Shown in pieces: positions 53,759-62,476 of a stretch of 64,000 nt of DNA; position 1 is the stretch's first letter, and each line of letters opens with the position of its first letter. The position numbers were made by a program, and so were the translations under genes. The notes beneath the pieces were generated by a model, which was not told the origin of the DNA, did no database searches, and worked only from the letters and a program-made list of their open reading frames with translations. The DNA comes from Lachnospiraceae bacterium (GTDB lineage Bacteria > Bacillota > Clostridia > Lachnospirales > Lachnospiraceae), in contig CAJTGB010000011.1 of the NCBI GenBank assembly GCA_910575835.1, forward strand, positions 1 through 64,000, in the 5' to 3' direction.

Positions 53759-55113
53759 GCTCCGGCCTTGCCCGCGCCCATAGCCAGGATTACCGTCGCC
53801 GCGCCTGTCACGGCGTCGCCGCCTGCGAATACCGCAACCTTGGAAGTCTGTCCGTTCTCTTCCTCTGCAACGATACATTTTCTCCTGTTCGTCTCAAGTC
53901 CCTTGGTCGTAGACGCGATCAACGGATTCGGAGAAGTTCCAAGAGACATGATCACCGTGTCAAGCTCGATCTCGTACTCAGATCCCTCGATCTCTACCGG
54001 ACGTCTTCTTCCGGATGCATCCGGCTCTCCAAGCTCCATCTTGATCACCTTCATGCCCTTGACCCATCCGTTGTCGTCCACAAGAATCTCCTTCGGATTG
54101 GTCAGCAGGTCGAAGATAACGCCCTCTTCCTTCGCATGATGCACCTCTTCTACTCTGGCAGGAAGCTCCGCTTCACTGCGGCGGTATACGATATGTACCT
54201 CCGCGCCGAGACGAAGCGCGGTTCTTGCAGCATCCATAGCTACGTTGCCGCCGCCGACTACAGCGACCTTCTTGCCTGCCACGATCGGAGTATCATAAGA
54301 ATCGTCGAATGCTTTCATCAGATTGCTTCTCGTAAGGTACTCATTAGCAGAGAATACACCGTTAGCCGTCTCTCCCGGGATACCCATGAACATCGGAAGT
54401 CCTGCGCCGGAACCGATAAATACTGCCTCGAACTCTTCCTCTTCCATCAACTGGTCAATCGTCGTAGACTTACCGATCACAACGTTCGTCTCAAACTTAA
54501 CGCCTAATTCCTTAACCTTCTCAATCTCCTTCTTAACAACCTTGTGCTTCGGAAGACGGAACTCTGGGATACCATATACCAGTACGCCGCCAAGCTCATG
54601 CAATGCTTCAAATACAGTCACCTCATAACCTAACTTCGCCAGATCTCCCGCACAGGTAAGACCGGACGGACCGGAACCGATGACTGCAACCTTGTGTCCG
54701 TTCGTCTTCTCAGCCTTAACAGGCTTAATATCATGCTCCAAAGCATAATCCGCAACGAATCTCTCCAGCTTACCGATAGATACCGGATCACCCTTGATAC
54801 CGCGGATACACTTGCACTCACACTGCGACTCCTGCGGGCATACACGGCCACAGATAGCCGGAAGAGCTGATGACTCGCCGATCACCTTATAAGCCTCCTC
54901 AATATTGCCTTCCTTCACCTGGGAAATGAATCCGGGAATATTGATCGCTACCGGACATCCTTCGATACACTTGGCATTCTTACAGTTCAGGCAGCGAGTT
55001 GCCTCCTCCATTGCCTCTTCCTTATTATATCCATAACAAACTTCCTCGAAGTTAGTTGCTCTCTCCTTCGCGTCCTGCTCTCTTACAGGAACTCTCTTTA
55101 ATACATCAGCCAT
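53728..55113 (-). CDS. nfnB: NfnB/GltD-like flavoprotein (NADPH-linked large subunit)
   Basis: A 461-residue FAD- and FeS-protein of the glutamate synthase small-subunit family. N-terminal 4Fe-4S ligands: RCLNCKNAKCIEGCPVAINI, then CGRVCPQESQCECKCI. Two Rossmann motifs bind FAD and NAD(P): VAVIGSGPSGLTCAGDLA and VAVVGGGNVAMDAARTALRL. No glutamate synthase large subunit is near; instead it is coupled to the FNR-like gene just upstream (one-base overlap). That pair matches NfnAB, the electron-bifurcating NADH-dependent ferredoxin:NADP+ oxidoreductase of Clostridia. Often annotated gltA. Confidence in NfnAB rests on the pairing. Confidence 0.88.
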   Translation of the reverse strand: MADVLKRVPVREQDAKERATNFEEVCYGYNKEEAMEEATRCLNCKNAKCIEGCPVAINIPGFISQVKEGNIEEAYKVIGESSALPAICGRVCPQESQCECKCIRGIKGDPVSIGKLERFVADYALEHDIKPVKAEKTNGHKVAVIGSGPSGLTCAGDLAKLGYEVTVFEALHELGGVLVYGIPEFRLPKHKVVKKEIEKVKELGVKFETNVVIGKSTTIDQLMEEEEFEAVFIGSGAGLPMFMGIPGETANGVFSANEYLTRSNLMKAFDDSYDTPIVAGKKVAVVGGGNVAMDAARTALRLGAEVHIVYRRSEAELPARVEEVHHAKEEGVIFDLLTNPKEILVDDNGWVKGMKVIKMELGEPDASGRRRPVEIEGSEYEIELDTVIMSLGTSPNPLIASTTKGLETNRRKCIVAEEENGQTSKVAVFAGGDAVTGAATVILAMGAGKAGAKGIHEMLSK

Positions 55114-56000
55114 TAGTTGTCACCTCCGCAATTGCCGCATCCACCATGATGGGTGTCGCCTTCTTGTACTTTCAGGATCGCACGTCCTTCCTCTGTCCTG
55201 TACATCTGCTGTCTCTTCATCGCATTGTCAAAGTCTACAAGATGTCCGTCGAACTCAGGTCCGTCTACGCACGCAAACTTCACCTCGCCGCCTACAATCA
55301 CACGGCAGGCGCCGCACATACCAGTACCGTCAACCATGATCGGGTTCATGCTGACAATCGTAGGAATCTCCAGCTTCTTGGTAAGAAGACAGGTAAACTT
55401 CATCATGATCATCGGTCCGATCGCAATACATACATCATACTTATTGCCCTCTTCCACCAGCTTCTCGATCTTGGTCGTAACCATACCTGCATGGCCATAT
55501 GTACCGTCGTCTGTACACGGATAGTAATTCCCCGCAACCGCTTCCATCTCCTTTTCAAGGATCAGCATATCCTTGGTCTTGGAACCAACGATCACATCTA
55601 CGTCTACTCCATGCTCCTTAAGCCACTTCACCTGCGGATATACAGGCGCCGCTCCGACACCGCCGGCTACAAAAAGCATCTTCTTATTCTTAAGGCTCTC
55701 AATATCCTCTTCTACAAATTCAGACGGACATCCCAAAGGTCCGATAAAATCACGGAAGGAATCTCCTGCCTGCATCCCGGCCATCTTCATGGTAGATGCA
55801 CCGACCTCCTGGAACACAATGGTAATAGTTCCTGCTTCTCTGTCATAATCACAGATCGTAAGCGGAATACGCTCACCCTTCTCGTCCATCTTCACGATCA
55901 CAAACTGCCCCGGCTCACAATGCTTGGCAACACGCGGAGCTTCTACGTCCATAAGATAAATCTTATCAGCCAGTTTCTCGGCTTTCAATATCTTGTACAT
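55113..56000 (-). CDS. nfnA: NfnA/SudB-like FAD/NAD-binding ferredoxin reductase subunit
   Basis: A 295-residue FNR-type protein. The FAD-binding beta-barrel carries RIPLTICDYDREAGTITIVF; the NAD-binding part has LFVAGGVGAAPVYPQVKWL. The 2Fe-2S ligands are in GTGMCGACRVIVGGEVKFAC. The family is shared by dihydroorotate dehydrogenase electron-transfer subunit, sulfide dehydrogenase subunit and NfnA. A Gly/Cys/His-rich tail (HHGGCGNCGG) is unusual. With NfnB it would move electrons between NADH, ferredoxin and NADP+. AGGAGG precedes the ATG. Confidence 0.88.
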   Translation of the reverse strand: MYKILKAEKLADKIYLMDVEAPRVAKHCEPGQFVIVKMDEKGERIPLTICDYDREAGTITIVFQEVGASTMKMAGMQAGDSFRDFIGPLGCPSEFVEEDIESLKNKKMLFVAGGVGAAPVYPQVKWLKEHGVDVDVIVGSKTKDMLILEKEMEAVAGNYYPCTDDGTYGHAGMVTTKIEKLVEEGNKYDVCIAIGPMIMMKFTCLLTKKLEIPTIVSMNPIMVDGTGMCGACRVIVGGEVKFACVDGPEFDGHLVDFDNAMKRQQMYRTEEGRAILKVQEGDTHHGGCGNCGGDN

Positions 56001-56105
56001 CTTACGTTCCTCCTAATAATTAATGCTTCTATTATAATAATGTATCTGTAAGAAAATATCAAGTATGTTAAAAAGAAAATCGTTAAGTAAATATCACAGT
56101 AAATA

Positions 56106-57695
56106 TCACACTACGGCTTCAATGAGCAGCTTATCTCCAAGGATAACTTCTTTTACCCCGATTTCTTTCTTTTTATTAAAATCAAAGCTTAACATATAGC
56201 CCTTCTTTATCCCAAAATAATCAAGATAATCCGACAATTGTCTTTCCCCCCGTTCGTTGTAGGCATTACCTCTCCATATTTTTAATTCAATGATAAATTG
56301 TTCACCTCGGTAATCGATCACCAGATCCATTCGCTCACGGCTGCGAGTCTCTGCCTCCACATAGCTGTTTCCCACACCATTGATGATCGGTTTCAAAAAA
56401 AGCATAAAATAACGCCTGCCGGCATCTTCAAGAAAAGTTTCGTCGCTGTCTCCGTAAAGATAATCAAAGCTCTCCACAAATTTCTCCAGTATACGCCGTA
56501 CATTCAAGTGTCCTCCGGTAATAAACTGATTTTTCTCCTGCAATCCGGCATCATATATTTTACTGCTTATATATTCTTCCGATATAAACCAGTTGTATAA
56601 TACTGTTTCAAAGATCCGATTGGCAATAGAAACTGTTCCGTTCGTATTCTTTATAAATCCAAACATTGCAGCAACTTCTATATAATCATTCATCGCAACA
56701 TAAGGAATCGGCTTGCCCGCAAAAAGAATCTCATAACATATATCTCTTAACCGGGGATATTCCTTCAATTTCCTTTTCAAAGATTGATACAGGGGATTCG
56801 TTTCGTTCAGCAATATCTTCATAGCTTCTAAGAATCCCTCTTTCGTCCAGACATCACTTTTGTCAGAAAATCCTCTGTCCTTTGCAATACGTTCATCCAT
56901 AAGCTTGCACAGTCTGGATACAAGATATGGATAACCGGAAGTGTAATTATATAGAAGCTGTGATATTTCTTCTATATCCATATCTGTATGGTGATCCTCT
57001 TCATACTCCTCAAGCATCCTTGCAATATCCTGCGTTGAAAAACTCATATCCACCAAGAAATCCGCCGCAATATTCCATGGGCTGTTCTCCCTGTGCTTTT
57101 CATTTGGACGAATATTTTTCTGAATATTCCGTATATCATACAGACTTGCAAGTATCACAGACCGAAATGTAGGAGTAATATCACAGTCCAAATAGCAAGC
57201 TCTGATCTGTGCAAGGAAATCAAAAAACGCCTGTGTATTCACCGCAGTATCTACTTCATCTATGATTAGAACGATCGGTTTACTGGTTCGTTCACACCAC
57301 TGGCCAAACCAGTCAAAGAGCTCTGCCATTCTGCTCTCTCTATCTCTTCCAGCTGCCATCTCCATGAGCTTTTCCCGGAAATCATCCGGTATCTCTTCCA
57401 TATTCCGGAGCGCCTTACCGATCTCGCGCGCCAAACCACCTACAAAAGCTGACTCATCGGCAAAATCCAAAAAACTCATCCTCTGAAAATCCAGACTGAC
57501 AACCATATATTCCTGTTTCAAGTAGTCTGCAAGTGCTCTAAGTATCGTAGTTTTACCGTATTGTCTCGCTTTGTGGACAGTAAAATACAATCCGGCATCT
57601 ACCATCGCCTTAATCTCTTCCAGCCTCGTTCCCAGATCAACCATATAATGCTTTGCCGGTTTGCACGAACCATTTACATTAAAAATCTTTGCCAT
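56106..57695 (-). CDS. AAA-ATPase-like protein with PD-(D/E)XK domain
   Basis: A 529-residue cytoplasmic protein of the AAA-ATPase-like/DUF1703 group, multicopy in gut anaerobes. The P-loop is a variant, FTVHKARQYGKTTILRALAD, and Walker B is PIVLIIDEVDTAVNTQAFF. A winged-helix-like middle follows. The C-terminus (~430-529) has a nuclease-type core: RSRERMDLVIDYRGEQFIIE, with Asp, Glu and Lys of the PD-(D/E)XK pattern, and RQLSDYLDYFGIKKGYMLSF. Function is unproven; mobile-element-like domestication or defence roles are guesses. It is monocistronic. Confidence 0.85.
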   Translation of the reverse strand: MAKIFNVNGSCKPAKHYMVDLGTRLEEIKAMVDAGLYFTVHKARQYGKTTILRALADYLKQEYMVVSLDFQRMSFLDFADESAFVGGLAREIGKALRNMEEIPDDFREKLMEMAAGRDRESRMAELFDWFGQWCERTSKPIVLIIDEVDTAVNTQAFFDFLAQIRACYLDCDITPTFRSVILASLYDIRNIQKNIRPNEKHRENSPWNIAADFLVDMSFSTQDIARMLEEYEEDHHTDMDIEEISQLLYNYTSGYPYLVSRLCKLMDERIAKDRGFSDKSDVWTKEGFLEAMKILLNETNPLYQSLKRKLKEYPRLRDICYEILFAGKPIPYVAMNDYIEVAAMFGFIKNTNGTVSIANRIFETVLYNWFISEEYISSKIYDAGLQEKNQFITGGHLNVRRILEKFVESFDYLYGDSDETFLEDAGRRYFMLFLKPIINGVGNSYVEAETRSRERMDLVIDYRGEQFIIELKIWRGNAYNERGERQLSDYLDYFGIKKGYMLSFDFNKKKEIGVKEVILGDKLLIEAVV

Positions 57696-57764
57696 CTATC
57701 AGCTTCCCTCCTACAGTCTTTATATCGCCCGCAAGCGACTGCACCTGAAAGAGTCAAACAAATA

Positions 57765-59228
57765 TTAACACCAAATAACGCTTCCAAGCACCTCCACACC
57801 GCGTTCAGCAGCCATCTTCCTCTCCTTCACGATAAACCGTGAATCTGATATTCCTCTCTTCTCCACAAACAGAATTCCATCATAATCCTCGAGTTCCCTG
57901 ATGGCATCCGCCTGGAATACGATCTGAACATAGGATGACCAGGAAACCTCCGGAATCTGTGCTGTAAGCTTCTCGCATAATCCCGCAGCGTCCTCCCTTG
58001 CCACCGTACCGGCAAGCATGATCTTCTTCTTATCTCCCTTGCCCGGCAACTTACGGATCGCCGCCTGCACATTCGCCGCCGCTATCTTCACCTGATCCTC
58101 GCATCCAAGTCTGGCATACGCACCCTCTTCCAACCGGAAGATCCATGCATCGACAGCTCCAAACGCTCTCTTCCTGTCTGAATTACGCACCAATCCTAAC
58201 ATGGGCATACCGTACTCTTCCGCAAATGTCTTCGTATTGCGCAGCCGTCCGCTCATAATATAGAGCATCATGAGAACAAAACATGCCATAAATCCGCCGA
58301 GCACTACTCCGATCACCGCATATTTTAAGGCCTCCGCAGCCGGATTCGCCAACATTGCCGCAGAACCGGTGCCTCCTGATGAACTTCCTGTCTCTTCTGT
58401 CTCCAAAGATAATACTGTATTCATCTCTGTCTGATAAGTCTGCAGATTCCGTACTGCCTCCACATAGCCTGACCGAAGAGTCGCCTGATAACTCTGTATG
58501 CTGGAATCCGCCTTCTCCGACTGCACCGAAGACAACAAGCTTAATCTATGTGCCGCCAAAGTCTTCTGCAGCTTAGCAGAATACTCCTTCATTATCTTCT
58601 CCGCCTCCGCAAGATATTCTCCGCACAGCTTGCCGTCCGGCATATTGATTAGGATCTGGATCACCAGCTTCTCCGGGCGAATAACCTCATAATCTCCTAC
58701 CCGGTATGTCTCCCTGTCGCTGCTGTTAAATGAAACCAAATATCTCAGATCCTCTACGGAGACCGCATCATTCTTAGCATGAAGCTTCTCCGCCATACTG
58801 CCGTCCGTGACAAACGTCCGCAGCGCCGCAACCAGGCTGTCCAAATGCTCCCCGCCGTCCACATAATAACTCAGCGTTCCCGTCGATACATGGAACGGGT
58901 CTATCTCCATCACGATGGATTGATTCAGAAAATCCTCCTGAGCTTCCACATCCTTCTCGCATCTTGCAATGATCTGCTCATAGGATTCTACGGAACGCTC
59001 GTTGAGCGTCATGGGATTCTCTTCCTCCTCTGCCGCTTCTCCATCCTCCGACTCTAACGCGGCTTCCTGTTTCGCCGACTGGTTGCTCCGTACTACGGAC
59101 TGGTACTTGTAAGCTCCTGCCAGAATTCCCATGATAAGCATGAGCACAAGGATTCCCCGCCATTTTTCAAGGCAATAAAACATTAGGTCTACCAAACTGA
59201 TCTCTCTTACTTCCTGTTGTTCATTCAT
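57765..59228 (-). CDS. Wzz-like capsular polysaccharide chain-length protein
   Basis: A 487-residue inner-membrane protein. Membrane helices at ~20-42 (WRGILVLMLIMGILAGAYKY) and ~300-325 (YAVIGVVLGGFMACFVLMML) flank a long, partly coiled extracytoplasmic domain, the layout of Wzz/CpsC polysaccharide co-polymerases. The cytoplasmic tail (~330-487) resembles a BY-kinase (CpsD) domain, but the P-loop is degenerate (KKIMLAGTVAREDAAGLCEK), so it is probably not catalytic. It lies with the UDP-sugar dehydrogenase and DegT genes in a polysaccharide region. Confidence 0.85.
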   Translation of the reverse strand: MNEQQEVREISLVDLMFYCLEKWRGILVLMLIMGILAGAYKYQSVVRSNQSAKQEAALESEDGEAAEEEENPMTLNERSVESYEQIIARCEKDVEAQEDFLNQSIVMEIDPFHVSTGTLSYYVDGGEHLDSLVAALRTFVTDGSMAEKLHAKNDAVSVEDLRYLVSFNSSDRETYRVGDYEVIRPEKLVIQILINMPDGKLCGEYLAEAEKIMKEYSAKLQKTLAAHRLSLLSSVQSEKADSSIQSYQATLRSGYVEAVRNLQTYQTEMNTVLSLETEETGSSSGGTGSAAMLANPAAEALKYAVIGVVLGGFMACFVLMMLYIMSGRLRNTKTFAEEYGMPMLGLVRNSDRKRAFGAVDAWIFRLEEGAYARLGCEDQVKIAAANVQAAIRKLPGKGDKKKIMLAGTVAREDAAGLCEKLTAQIPEVSWSSYVQIVFQADAIRELEDYDGILFVEKRGISDSRFIVKERKMAAERGVEVLGSVIWC

Positions 59229-59253
59229 GATTCATTTCTTCCTCCCGTTTCTA

Positions 59254-59496
59254 TCATTCCTTTATCCACGATTCAATATCTCCAGCTTCCTCCTCTTGAA
59301 CCATGTTCCATATATACTCTGGTGATTCCGCATATAATCCTAAATTCTTATCTTGTAATAATTCATAAGTCATTGTCTTAAGCAGCTTTTTCAATGCCTC
59401 CTCTTTTGAGCACCTTTGTTCTTTGCTCATACGGTGTACCAGATAAACAGAAATAGATTGTATTGATTTATTAATATTAACACTTGTCACACTCAT
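59254..59496 (-). CDS. Small protein paired with a DUF3791 gene
   Basis: An 80-residue acidic protein (MSVTSVNINKSIQSISVYLV, later WNMVQEEEAGDIESWIKE). It starts four bases inside the end of the DUF3791-like gene, so the two are coupled. Small proteins in this position commonly sit between DUF3791 and DUF3990 genes in Lachnospiraceae (family knowledge, moderate certainty). Here no DUF3990 gene follows; the next gene is the Wzz-like protein. Function unknown, probably part of an antitoxin module. Confidence 0.65.
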   Translation of the reverse strand: MSVTSVNINKSIQSISVYLVHRMSKEQRCSKEEALKKLLKTMTYELLQDKNLGLYAESPEYIWNMVQEEEAGDIESWIKE

Positions 59497-59843
59497 CCGA
59501 CAATCTCCCTTCTTATTTTCTTAAATCGAAGTGTCTGAATTGCGACACTTGTTCCAAAAAAATATTGTTTCGGCAGATTCTCCGGTTCTAAATCGCTTAT
59601 CAACTGTTCTAATACTTCATCTGCATAATCAGCCTCCTTTATTGCATCTATATACATCCTCAAATCTTCCAAAATTCCTTTTATTCCCATAGAATTATAT
59701 TCTTCATAACATATAGCAATATAAGAGAGCAAATCATATTTATCCAAAATATCACTAACTTCATTATAATTAATATTCCACTGTTGCTTCATACAATTAA
59801 CAATCGTTATCTGCATATTTAATATATTATCTGCCCTAGCCAT
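59493..59843 (-). CDS. DUF3791-like antitoxin-type protein
   Basis: A 116-residue protein. The N-terminal ~65 residues (ITIVNCMKQQWNINYNEVSD, YDLLSYIAICYEEYNSMG, ILEDLRMYI) match DUF3791, usually coded beside a DUF3990 protein as a toxin-antitoxin-like set. The last ~45 residues (YADEVLEQLISDLEPENL and a basic end) form an extension beyond the typical family length. AGGAGG precedes the ATG. The companion DUF3990 gene is missing at this locus; a different DUF3990 gene lies at 26276-26749. Confidence 0.75.
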   Translation of the reverse strand: MARADNILNMQITIVNCMKQQWNINYNEVSDILDKYDLLSYIAICYEEYNSMGIKGILEDLRMYIDAIKEADYADEVLEQLISDLEPENLPKQYFFGTSVAIQTLRFKKIRREIVG

Positions 59844-60027
59844 CGGAAGTTCCTCCTTATAGTTTTACTATAACAAAAAATAGCGATATAGACAATGGAG
59901 GAATAAAATTTAGATTTCTTTAGATTACTTTCATTTATTTTCGCTCTATTTATTTAATTATGAAAAAATACCAGACAATGGTAATGACTTCTTAATGATT
60001 TTTAGAAAAAAGAGATTATTGTTGATG

Positions 60028-60496
60028 TTACCAAAATGCAATTGCAGAAATGACTGCCGCATATCTGTTATCCTGTACTATTTTTTCGATAGATGAACTT
60101 AAGATTTCTTTACATAATATTCCGTGATTGATCATTGCCTCTCTCGCCATCTCACGAACCTTGCTTTCTGCCTCCTCTTTACTGCACACGCCCGAATATT
60201 CCATAATTACTCCCACATCTTCCGGATGTCTGGGAATCCCTACACTTACAGCTGACGCTATCCTCTCTCCCGGCTGGTCAGAGGAAATCGTTCCATAAGC
60301 TGTAAGCAGTACAGAACCTTCTCTTTTATCTACCTTTTCCATTCTCATACAATTGACAGGCAGAATACTGCTTACTCTAAGCAGATTATAATTGGAAATA
60401 CCTGCCGAAATAAGCGCATTATCAAATGCCTACTAAGCTTTCCGCTGCCTCGCCCATTCCTGACACAATCACAAACTTATCCGGATATTCAAACAT
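60028..60496 (-). pseudogene. Pyruvoyl-dependent arginine decarboxylase, frameshifted
   Basis: The gene starts MFEYPDKFVIVSGMGEAAES at 60496 (GGGGAG upstream). After ESLV a single extra base at about 60429-60430 shifts the frame to a stop. In the shifted frame the family sequence continues: AFDNALISAGISNYNLLR, then VSSILPVNC, whose Ser-Ser is the self-cleavage site producing the pyruvoyl group, and VGVIMEYSGVCSKEEAESKV to 60028. So a complete ~155-residue arginine decarboxylase is broken only by one base. An internal start at 60348 would give only the part after the cleavage site. Sequencing error or recent decay. Confidence 0.82.
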
Positions 60497-60508
60497 GCTT
60501 TTCTCCCC

Positions 60509-61554
60509 TTATTCCACAGTATTGCTACATAATCTAACCATTTCCAACGCTTCAGGCTTAACCGAATCGATCGAAAATCCAAAGTATTCCTTCCTTACTT
60601 CAAACCCACAATCCTGATATAATTTCACGGCTGCTTCGTTTCCTTTGAGCACGCACAATTCCATATCCTCTTTTGGATGGTCTTCCACAAAGTTCGTCAA
60701 TAGTCGCCTGCCTATGCCTGTATTCCTCTTCTTACTGTTTACACATATATTTAACAATGAAATCTTCTCATGATTATCTATAAATCGTACCGAGTCAAAT
60801 ATTGCGAATGAACTTCATCCAAATGCTCCGCTGATCCTATCCCCAGTTTCTTTAAGGAATCCTGTAAAACCGCAGGATTCCATTGTAAATTCCCTCTAAT
60901 CCACAATATCATCCCAATTATCTCTTCTTCCATCACCGCCACATACAAATTAGATAACCGGAACATTTTATCCGCATTGTCGGCAAGTAAAACTGAAATA
61001 ACTTTAACCGCATTCTGCCGGCTGCCAAACATTTCCTGATAGATATACCGATCCGTATCGTAAATGAGACCGGCTATTTCCTGCATCTGTCTGCAGCTTA
61101 GACATGCCTCTTGATCTAACTGCCTAAATGTTATGGAATCACTTCGAATATTCTCTTCTGACGATTCATATTGTCCTGTCTTCTTCTTCGCAGTCTTCAA
61201 CTCTTCCAACAATTCGTCCGCCAATTCATCTCTGTAGACGATCTCCACTTCTTTACATGGTTTCCGATAAAATACTTCCTTCAATAAAACTCGCTTAACA
61301 AGCTTCTCCTTACATCCGGGCTTCACATACAATCCGCCTACGAATATTTTATCTTCATCAGAATAAGACATTACTCCAATCACTTTTCCGCAGCTAACAG
61401 CAAAAGCTTTCCCCTCATACTTGGATATTTCACTCCATTTACTGCGTGATAACCACCATGGCTTATAATTATATTCTTCATCTTCTATTACACCGAATAA
61501 TAAGTAACCAGCTATATAACTTGCCTGATTTTCCATCTGCGTCGTTGTTGTCAA
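60509..61554 (-). pseudogene. Two-domain GNAT acetyltransferase, frameshifted
   Basis: The frame from 61554 gives 258 residues: an N-terminal half (~1-125) of uncertain fold and the first half of a GNAT domain (LIYDTDRYIYQEMFGSRQNA, then NLYVAVMEEEIIGMILWIRG). It stops at 60778 just after YLTRYDL. One added T near 60785 would join it to the frame continuing FIDNHEKISLLNICVNSKKR, then NTGIGRRLL (acetyl-CoA loop) and LKGNEAAVKLYQDCGF, ending at 60509. The parts are the two halves of one acetyltransferase. It lies 12 bp from the broken arginine decarboxylase, likely the same operon. Confidence 0.8.
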
Positions 61555-61621
61555 TCGGCGTAGCGCCCACTACGCCTCATTCCTCCGCCTTGCATATGAA
61601 AAATCATTCTGCGTTATATGG

Positions 61622-62440
61622 CTAGGAACTTATTTTTCGGTGTACTATGTAAACTCTGACAGGCTGCCGTATATATAATTCATAATCTTTGCATCTGTCT
61701 AAGGAACTATCTTCCAATGGAACATCTGTGCCTTCCCGATATTCTACCCACTCCTCATATATCCGAAAACACCCTCTATAATACTGGGCACATCTGACTA
61801 ATTCCAAGCTCTTAACCTCCGGGTTATTAACAGCTAAAAAGAACCGATATGCAAATACATCATCAATACTCTCAAATGCCAACTGCTCTTGGTGAACACA
61901 AACAGCCATTCCCTCCAAATATACCAAATAATTGATAAATATCTGCCGCTGTTCACGTAAACTGCTCATTTCCGTTACCGGATTGCCGCCTAATTCTTGT
62001 TCCAGATAATGCTCGACCAGACACATATCTTTATTCTCGATAAAAGACTTGTTATATTCGAGCATAAATTGCGCTTCTGCTGTTTTCCTGTGTTTTTCTT
62101 CTCCCTTCTGATCATGTTTTAACTGGACGATAATGAAGCTTGCCGCCACAATCGCTGTCATTACTTCACCAATATTAATGGCTAATGCATACTGCTCCGT
62201 ACTTTTTCCATAGATATCAAGCCATTTTATCAAATCAGAATTCAGGATGGTTGTGCCTATAAGGAATACTTTATAGAAAGCGATTGTCACGAGTACAACC
62301 ACAGCAAGCAAAACTATAAACCAAAATATGACCTGAAACAGGAAAAATTTTTTAATATTGACTTTAATTTTCTCTTTATCTTTTGCATGAATACCTCTAA
62401 AAGCCACCAAAACAGGAAGCTCATAAGCCCCAAAATCCAA
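61622..62440 (-). CDS. Putative membrane protein, unknown function
   Basis: A ~272-residue protein with two membrane helices (~31-55, FFLFQVIFWFIVLLAVVVLV; ~87-105, IGEVMTAIVAASFIIVQLKH) and a cytoplasmic helical C-terminal domain (~110-272) containing AQFMLEYNKSFIENKDM. It is DUF4760-like in layout, without recognised motifs. The start is uncertain: the first in-frame start is TTG at 62440 with no ribosome site. In another frame just upstream a hydrophobic run (ILDLLVWILG) would join in-frame if one G were added to the GGGG run near 62429-62432, so a further single-base break is possible. Confidence 0.6.
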   Translation of the reverse strand: MDFGAYELPVLVAFRGIHAKDKEKIKVNIKKFFLFQVIFWFIVLLAVVVLVTIAFYKVFLIGTTILNSDLIKWLDIYGKSTEQYALAINIGEVMTAIVAASFIIVQLKHDQKGEEKHRKTAEAQFMLEYNKSFIENKDMCLVEHYLEQELGGNPVTEMSSLREQRQIFINYLVYLEGMAVCVHQEQLAFESIDDVFAYRFFLAVNNPEVKSLELVRCAQYYRGCFRIYEEWVEYREGTDVPLEDSSLDRCKDYELYIRQPVRVYIVHRKISS

Positions 62441-62476
62441 ACAAGAAGATCTAAAATCGTGTCGAACTCATATGCA

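Noticed and set aside
53548-54507. Long plus-strand open frame (319 codons) opposite nfnB
   Set aside because: It lies antisense to a clear flavoprotein, has no ribosome site, and its sequence is low in family-like pattern; it is a shadow of biased codon use.
61550-61590. Tiny coupled upstream ORF (MRRSGRYAD) before the broken GNAT gene
   Set aside because: The GGAGG site is only one base from its ATG and the sequence mostly reflects a GGCGTAG/CTACGCC hairpin; too weak to call.
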